From: Nocardioides sp.
Lineage (GTDB): Bacteria; Actinomycetota; Actinomycetes; Propionibacteriales; Nocardioidaceae
Assembly: GCA_021166815.1 (NCBI GenBank)
Contig: JAJPEO010000013.1
Location: 1 to 18,015, forward strand
DNA length: 18,015 nucleotides
Direction: 5' to 3'
Below the pieces are notes generated by a model, which did no database searches, was not told the origin of the DNA, and saw only the letters and a program-made list of their open reading frames with translations. The translations under genes were made by a program, and so were the position numbers. Positions 14,362 to 18,015 of the stretch are shown here, piece by piece (position 1 is the first letter of the stretch; each line of letters opens with the position of its first letter).

Positions 14362-15359
14362 CGGGAGGCCCCCTGCGTCTCCACGACCGCGCGCAGGCGG
14401 TCGACCACGACGGAGCGCAGCACCTCGGGGCCCACCACGACGACGTCCGGGCCATGGCTCAGCACCTCGCCGGCGAGCTGCTCGACCCCGCCCTCGAGCA
14501 CGACCTCGTCCCACGGCCCGGGGTCACCGCCAGGGGCGACGTCGGCCGGGGCCGGCCGGTCGGACTCTGCGCGGCGCCTCAGGGTGAGGCCAGCGCCCCG
14601 CCGCACCAGCAGCTCGGCGCGCACCCGGGCCGCCTCCGGGTCGAAGGCGCGCACGATGGCGCGCACGTCCGTGCCGGCGGGGACGTCGTAGGCGCCGGAC
14701 TTGCCGGAGGCCCGTACGCGGCCGGCGATGCGACTCAGGCGGAACACCCGGGGCGCGTCACGGTCGACGTCATGGCCCACGACGTACCAGCGGCCCGAGG
14801 TGCGGACCAGGCCCCAGGGCCGGATCCGGCGCCTGGACGCCACCGCAGCGGCGCCGCGGTGGTAGTCGAAGGTGACCACGCGCCGCTTCTGCACGGCGTC
14901 CCACAGCGGCTCGAAGGCGGGTTCGGTGCTGGCGATCGAGGGGGGCATGACCTCGAGGCGCTGGGCGTCGACCTCGATCCCTTGCGCCCGGAGCTTGGCC
15001 ACCGCCCTGGACGTCGCGCGGGAGAGCGTCGCGTCCTGCCAGACCTGCGCCGCCAGACCGAGCACCGCCGCCTCGTCGGCCTCCAGGCGGATCTCCGGCA
15101 GCGACGTCTGCTCGGTCGGGATGCGGTAGCCCACCTCGTCGTCGAAGTAGGCGTCGGTGGTGCCGACCTCGATGAAGGCGCCGATCTGGCGCAGGGAGTC
15201 CTTGTCGCGCTCGAAGGCGCGCTCGAAGGCCTCGTCACCCGCAGGCGTGTCCGGGTGGTCGGGGTAGCACGCGCGCCGGATGGCCTCCTTGTCGAGGAAC
15301 CTGCGGGCCCCGAGCAGCAGGATGTGCAGGTTCATCAAGCGCTCTGCACGTGAGACCAC
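14358..15359 (-). CDS. pafB: WYL-domain regulator PafB
   Basis: A 333-residue WYL-domain regulator, partner of PafC in the mycobacterial-type DNA-damage response. The N-terminus (ERLMNLHILLLGARRFLDKEAIRRACYPD and FERDKDSLRQIGAFIEVG) forms the winged-helix DNA-binding part. WYL is present as GRWYVVGHDVDRDAPRVFRL (around residues 200-220), and a WCX-type C-terminal region follows. The GTG at 15359 is chosen because AGGAGGAGG (15364-15372 on the complement) lies just upstream; the open frame above it overlaps the FKBP gene and is not coding. The 44-bp gap to the FKBP stop holds a short hairpin. Its stop overlaps the pafC start by 4 nt. The ligand of WYL domains, probably single-stranded nucleic acid, is known for the family and is not shown here. 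Confidence 0.93.
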   Translation of the reverse strand: MVSRAERLMNLHILLLGARRFLDKEAIRRACYPDHPDTPAGDEAFERAFERDKDSLRQIGAFIEVGTTDAYFDDEVGYRIPTEQTSLPEIRLEADEAAVLGLAAQVWQDATLSRATSRAVAKLRAQGIEVDAQRLEVMPPSIASTEPAFEPLWDAVQKRRVVTFDYHRGAAAVASRRRIRPWGLVRTSGRWYVVGHDVDRDAPRVFRLSRIAGRVRASGKSGAYDVPAGTDVRAIVRAFDPEAARVRAELLVRRGAGLTLRRRAESDRPAPADVAPGGDPGPWDEVVLEGGVEQLAGEVLSHGPDVVVVGPEVLRSVVVDRLRAVVETQGASR

Positions 15360-15375
15360 GATGCCTCCTCCTGTC

Positions 15376-15391
15376 CGGGGCTCGCTCCCCG
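15376..15391 (-). other. Short hairpin between the FKBP gene and pafB
   Basis: CGGGG and CCCCG form a 5-bp stem with a 6-nt loop, located 12 nt after the FKBP stop and only 4 nt before the pafB ribosome binding site. There is no U-run. It could be a weak attenuator separating FKBP from pafB expression, or have no role. Confidence 0.25.
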
Positions 15392-15403
15392 CGTGGACGG
15401 ATC

Positions 15404-16357
15404 CTACGCAGCGGCAAGGATGTCCACGACGAAGTACATCGTGTCGTCGCGCTTGATGCCCGGCGGGAGCTTCTCGGCGTCGCCGTAGCCCTTCTTGGGC
15501 GGGATCTCGATGATGACCCTGGAGCCGACCGTCTGGCCGACCAGCGTCTCGTCCCAGCCCTTGACCAGGGCCCCGACACCGATCGCCTGCGCCATCGGCT
15601 CCTTGCCCTCGCTGTAGGACTCGTCGAACGGCTTGGCCGCGCGGTAGACCTGTCCGAGGTAGTCGACGTGGATGGTCTGGCCCTTGGCCACGACCGGGCC
15701 GTCCCCCTTGACGAGCAGCGTCGAGCGCAGCTTGCCCTCCGGGCGCGGCACGCCCTTGAAGTCGAACCCGGTGACGACGCCGTCCTTCTCGTCCACGGCC
15801 GGCGCCCACGCGGCCGGCTTCTGCTGGGTCCCCTGGGGCCCGTCCAGGCGCACGCCCATGATGTCGACGATGATGAGGGCCGAGTCCTTGTTGCCGATGC
15901 CCAGCTGCGGGTTGCCCATCTCGCCGAACGCCTCGGTGGCCGACGCCAGCACCGCCACGCGAGAGCCCACCGTGTGCCCCTCGAGGGCGGCGAGCAGGCC
16001 CGGGAAAGTGTTGTCCGAGACCGGGATCGCCGTCGTCGGACCCTCGAAGGCGTTGACTGCCTCCTTCTCGGTGAAGCCGTTGCCGATCCACCAGTAGGCC
16101 AGGGCGGTGTCGCCCTTCTCCAGCTCCTCGCCCTCGCCCTCGTGGAGCACCTCGACCTCGGGCTCGCCGGCGGCGAGCCGCCCGTCGAAGGTCACCTCGG
16201 GCGCCTTCCCGACCTCACCCTTGATCGACACCGAGTCCAGGTCCTTGCCCTGCTCGGTGTCAGCCTCGTCGGAGCCGCACGAGGTCAGGGCGAGGCTGAG
16301 GGCCAGCACGCCGGCGAGGGACGCGGCGCGAAGACGGGGACGAAGCACGGGGACCAC
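15404..16357 (-). CDS. FKBP-type peptidyl-prolyl isomerase, lipoprotein with two FKBP-like domains
   Basis: A 317-residue secreted lipoprotein. The N-terminus has arginines, a hydrophobic core and a lipobox LTSC with Cys27, so it should be anchored on the outer membrane face. Two FKBP-like domains follow. The second (~210-317) keeps the usual active-site pattern: VDYLGQVY, PFDESY, the tryptophan in KGWDE, KKGYGD and TMYFVVDIL. The first (~65-168) has the same overall order (GDTALAYWW, GLLAALEGHTVGSRV, IIVDIMGV) but lacks the FD pair and the central tryptophan, so it is probably a non-catalytic, binding-only domain. The start is the GTG at 16357 or the in-frame GTG at 16348; the latter leaves a normal signal peptide. 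A TAGGGT hexamer at 16388-16393 on the complement could be a -10. The gene is a usual passenger between pafA and pafB in actinobacteria. Confidence 0.92.
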   Translation of the reverse strand: MVPVLRPRLRAASLAGVLALSLALTSCGSDEADTEQGKDLDSVSIKGEVGKAPEVTFDGRLAAGEPEVEVLHEGEGEELEKGDTALAYWWIGNGFTEKEAVNAFEGPTTAIPVSDNTFPGLLAALEGHTVGSRVAVLASATEAFGEMGNPQLGIGNKDSALIIVDIMGVRLDGPQGTQQKPAAWAPAVDEKDGVVTGFDFKGVPRPEGKLRSTLLVKGDGPVVAKGQTIHVDYLGQVYRAAKPFDESYSEGKEPMAQAIGVGALVKGWDETLVGQTVGSRVIIEIPPKKGYGDAEKLPPGIKRDDTMYFVVDILAAA

Positions 16358-16420
16358 CTGTCAGTCATGGGAGCGGGTTGCCGGGACACCCTACCCAGCC
16401 CCTCCACAGCGCCGAGGGAG

Positions 16421-17782
16421 TCACATGCCGTCGATGAGTCGCTGCACCCGCTCGTCGTGGGCCTTGAAGGGGTCCTTGCAGAGCACGGTGCGCTGCGCCT
16501 GGTCGTTGAGCTTGAGGTGCACCCAGTCGACGGTGAAGTCGCGACGCCGGGCCTGGGCCTCGCGGATGAACTCCCCGCGCAGCCGCGCCCTGGTCGTCTG
16601 GGGCGGCACCGACTTGGCCTCGAACACCTTCAGGTCGGTCGTGACCCGGGCGACGGCGCCTCGCTTCTCGAGGAGGTAGTAGAGGCCGCGGCCGCGGTGG
16701 ATGTCGTGGTAGGCGAGGTCGAGCTGGGCGATGCGCGCGTGCCCGAGCGGCAGGTCGTGAGCGGCGCGGTAGCGGTCGATCAGCTTCCACTTGATGACCC
16801 AGTCGATCTCGCGCTCGACCAGGCCGAGGTCGTCGGACTCGACGGCCTTGAGGCCGCGCTCCCACAGGTCGAGGGAGCGCTCGATCACGGGGGTGGAGAT
16901 CTGTCGGCGGTCGACGAAGTCGCGGGCCTTGGAGAGGTACTCCTTCTGGATGTCGAGGGCGTTCACCTCACGTCCGTTGGCCAGGCGGACACGACGACGG
17001 CCCGTGACGTCCTGGGCGATCTCGCGGATGGCCCGGATGGGGTTCTCCAGCGTGAGGTCGCGCATGACCACGCCCTCCTCGATCATGCGCAGCACCAGGT
17101 CGCAGGAGGCGACCTTGAGCATCGTGGTGGTCTCGCTCATGTTGGAGTCGCCCACGATCACGTGCAGGCGCCGGTAGCGCTCGGCGTCCGCATGCGGCTC
17201 GTCCCGGGTGTTGATGATCGGACGGCTGCGCGTGGTGGCGCTGCTGACGCCCTCCCAGATGTGCTCCGCACGCTGGCTGACGCTGTACGACGCCCCGCGT
17301 GGCGTGGTCACGACCTTTCCGGCGCCGACGACGATCTGTCGGCTCACCAGGAACGGGATGAGGACGTCGGCGAGCCGGCTGAACTCCCCTGCTCGGCTGA
17401 CGAGGTAGTTCTCGTGGCAGCCGTAGGAGTTGCCGGCGGAGTCGGTGTTGTTCTTGAACAGGTAGATGTCACCGGCGATGCCCTCGTCGTGGAGGCGCTG
17501 CTCGGCGTCGAGGAGCAGGCCCTCGAGGATCCGCTCCCCCGCCTTGTCGTGCGTGACGAGCTCGACGATGTCGTCGCACTCAGGTGTGGCGTACTCCGGG
17601 TGGCTCCCGACATCGAGGTAGAGACGCGCGCCGTTGCGCAGGAACACGTTGGAGGACCGGCCCCAGCTCACGACCTTGCGGAACAGGTAGCGGGCCACCT
17701 CGTCGGGACTGAGGCGGCGCTGTCCGCGGAACGTGCACGTGACGCCGTACTCGTTCTCGATGCCGAAGATCCGCCGGTCCAC
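16421..17782 (-). CDS. pafA: Pup--protein ligase PafA
   Basis: A 453-residue ligase that uses ATP to join the C-terminal glutamate of Pup to lysines of target proteins, marking them for the actinobacterial proteasome. The N-terminus [16 protein letters not shown] carries the metal-binding Glu9. Asp57 in [15 protein letters not shown] is the expected catalytic base, and [21 protein letters not shown] is a strong PafA/Dop family signature. Length fits PafA (about 450-480). The short loop after LYLDVG lacks the insertion typical of the depupylase Dop, so ligase is the better call. The GTG at 17782 has GGAGG 3 nt upstream and also a TAGGGT hexamer (17789-17794 on the complement) ending 6 nt before it, the arrangement of a leaderless actinobacterial promoter. 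It follows prcA after 62 bp. Pup itself and prcB are expected just beyond the right edge. Confidence 0.97.
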   Translation of the reverse strand: MDRRIFGIENEYGVTCTFRGQRRLSPDEVARYLFRKVVSWGRSSNVFLRNGARLYLDVGSHPEYATPECDDIVELVTHDKAGERILEGLLLDAEQRLHDEGIAGDIYLFKNNTDSAGNSYGCHENYLVSRAGEFSRLADVLIPFLVSRQIVVGAGKVVTTPRGASYSVSQRAEHIWEGVSSATTRSRPIINTRDEPHADAERYRRLHVIVGDSNMSETTTMLKVASCDLVLRMIEEGVVMRDLTLENPIRAIREIAQDVTGRRRVRLANGREVNALDIQKEYLSKARDFVDRRQISTPVIERSLDLWERGLKAVESDDLGLVEREIDWVIKWKLIDRYRAAHDLPLGHARIAQLDLAYHDIHRGRGLYYLLEKRGAVARVTTDLKVFEAKSVPPQTTRARLRGEFIREAQARRRDFTVDWVHLKLNDQAQRTVLCKDPFKAHDERVQRLIDGM

Positions 17783-17844
17783 ACCTCCACCCTAGTCACC
17801 TGCGTCACACAGGGTGCGGATGTCGGCCGTCGACGCGGCGAGCC
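17783..17844 (-). promoter_or_regulatory. prcA-pafA gap with candidate leaderless pafA promoter
   Basis: The 62-bp gap contains TAGGGT (17789-17794 on the complement) positioned so that transcription would begin at about the G of the pafA GTG. No convincing -35 lies 16-19 nt further upstream. A GGAGG in the same place could instead be an ordinary ribosome binding site on a prcA-pafA message. No terminator-like stem is seen. Confidence 0.3.
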
Positions 17845-18015
17845 TCAGGCGTCGGCAGCGGGGGCGGTCGGAGTGACCAGGAGCTGGGCCAGTGCCTCCT
17901 CGCGCACCCGCACGAACTTCCGAGGCTGGGCCCGCGTGCGATCGAGCACCGCGACCTCGAGGTCCTCGACCTCGATCTTGCGGTCTCCGGTCTCGGAGTG
18001 CCCGAGCGCCGCCAC
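17845..18015 (-). CDS. prcA: Proteasome subunit alpha, C-terminal 56 residues (runs off right edge)
   Basis: The last 56 codons of a protein ending VAVLDRTRAQPRKFVRV followed by an alanine/leucine-rich tail and TGA at 17845-17847. The stretch GDRKIEVEDLEVAVLDR matches the end of actinobacterial 20S proteasome alpha subunits, and the position upstream of pafA is the usual one. The start lies beyond the window, so the N-terminal gate region cannot be seen. The frame is intact in the visible part. Confidence 0.85.
   Translation of the reverse strand: MAALGHSETGDRKIEVEDLEVAVLDRTRAQPRKFVRVREEALAQLLVTPTAPAADA

Noticed and set aside
16421..17782. PafA could instead be the related depupylase Dop
   Set aside because: The Dop-specific insertion after the first strand region is absent, the length fits PafA, and it directly follows prcA, the normal place for pafA.

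Overview
The window reads as chromosomal DNA of a high-GC Gram-positive actinobacterium. The evidence is the Pup-proteasome genes (prcA end, pafA), the WYL regulator pair pafB/pafC, an actinobacterial HelY-type helicase, frequent GTG starts and G/C third codon positions throughout. The gene set and order resemble Propionibacteriales (Nocardioides-like), but that placement is an inference from memory of gene content, not a search. I saw no tRNA, rRNA, CRISPR array, insertion sequence or prophage. Coding density is very high and no gap exceeds about 160 bp.

Left part (1-6689): a lysine-degradation module of the kind known from anaerobic lysine fermenters. On the minus strand lie kdd (3,5-diaminohexanoate dehydrogenase), kamD and kamE (the two subunits of the B12/PLP beta-lysine 5,6-aminomutase) and kal (3-aminobutyryl-CoA ammonia-lyase). 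Their ends overlap by 1, 4 and 4 nt, so they look like one translationally coupled operon. kamA (radical-SAM lysine 2,3-aminomutase) is transcribed divergently. The 159-bp region between kdd and kamA holds several inverted repeats that overlap plausible -10 elements. Together the enzymes would take L-lysine to L-beta-lysine, then 3,5-diaminohexanoate, then 3-keto-5-aminohexanoate, and, after a cleavage step whose gene (kce) is not in the window, 3-aminobutyryl-CoA to crotonyl-CoA. Downstream of kal lies the start of lnt (apolipoprotein N-acyltransferase), which runs off the left edge.

Right part (6717-18015): a long string of minus-strand genes, in transcription order prcA (C-terminus only), pafA, a double-FKBP-domain lipoprotein, pafB, pafC, tatA, tatC, a small protein of unknown function, a diacylglycerol-kinase-like lipid kinase, helY (Ski2/Mtr4-like helicase), a stand-alone 5'-3' exonuclease and an Lrp/AsnC regulator. 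Several of these overlap by 4 nt or are 3-13 nt apart. The string joins protein degradation (Pup ligase, 20S core), the DNA-damage regulator PafBC, twin-arginine export and nucleic-acid processing. The Lrp regulator is the last gene of the string and converges on kamA, so it is the natural candidate to control the lysine module.

The most interesting feature is the lysine module itself. It is an oxygen-sensitive radical-SAM plus B12 pathway placed beside core actinobacterial genes. It lacks kce and the aminomutase reactivase genes locally, has a KamA without the usual C-terminal cysteine cluster, and has a divergent control region with structured candidate operators.
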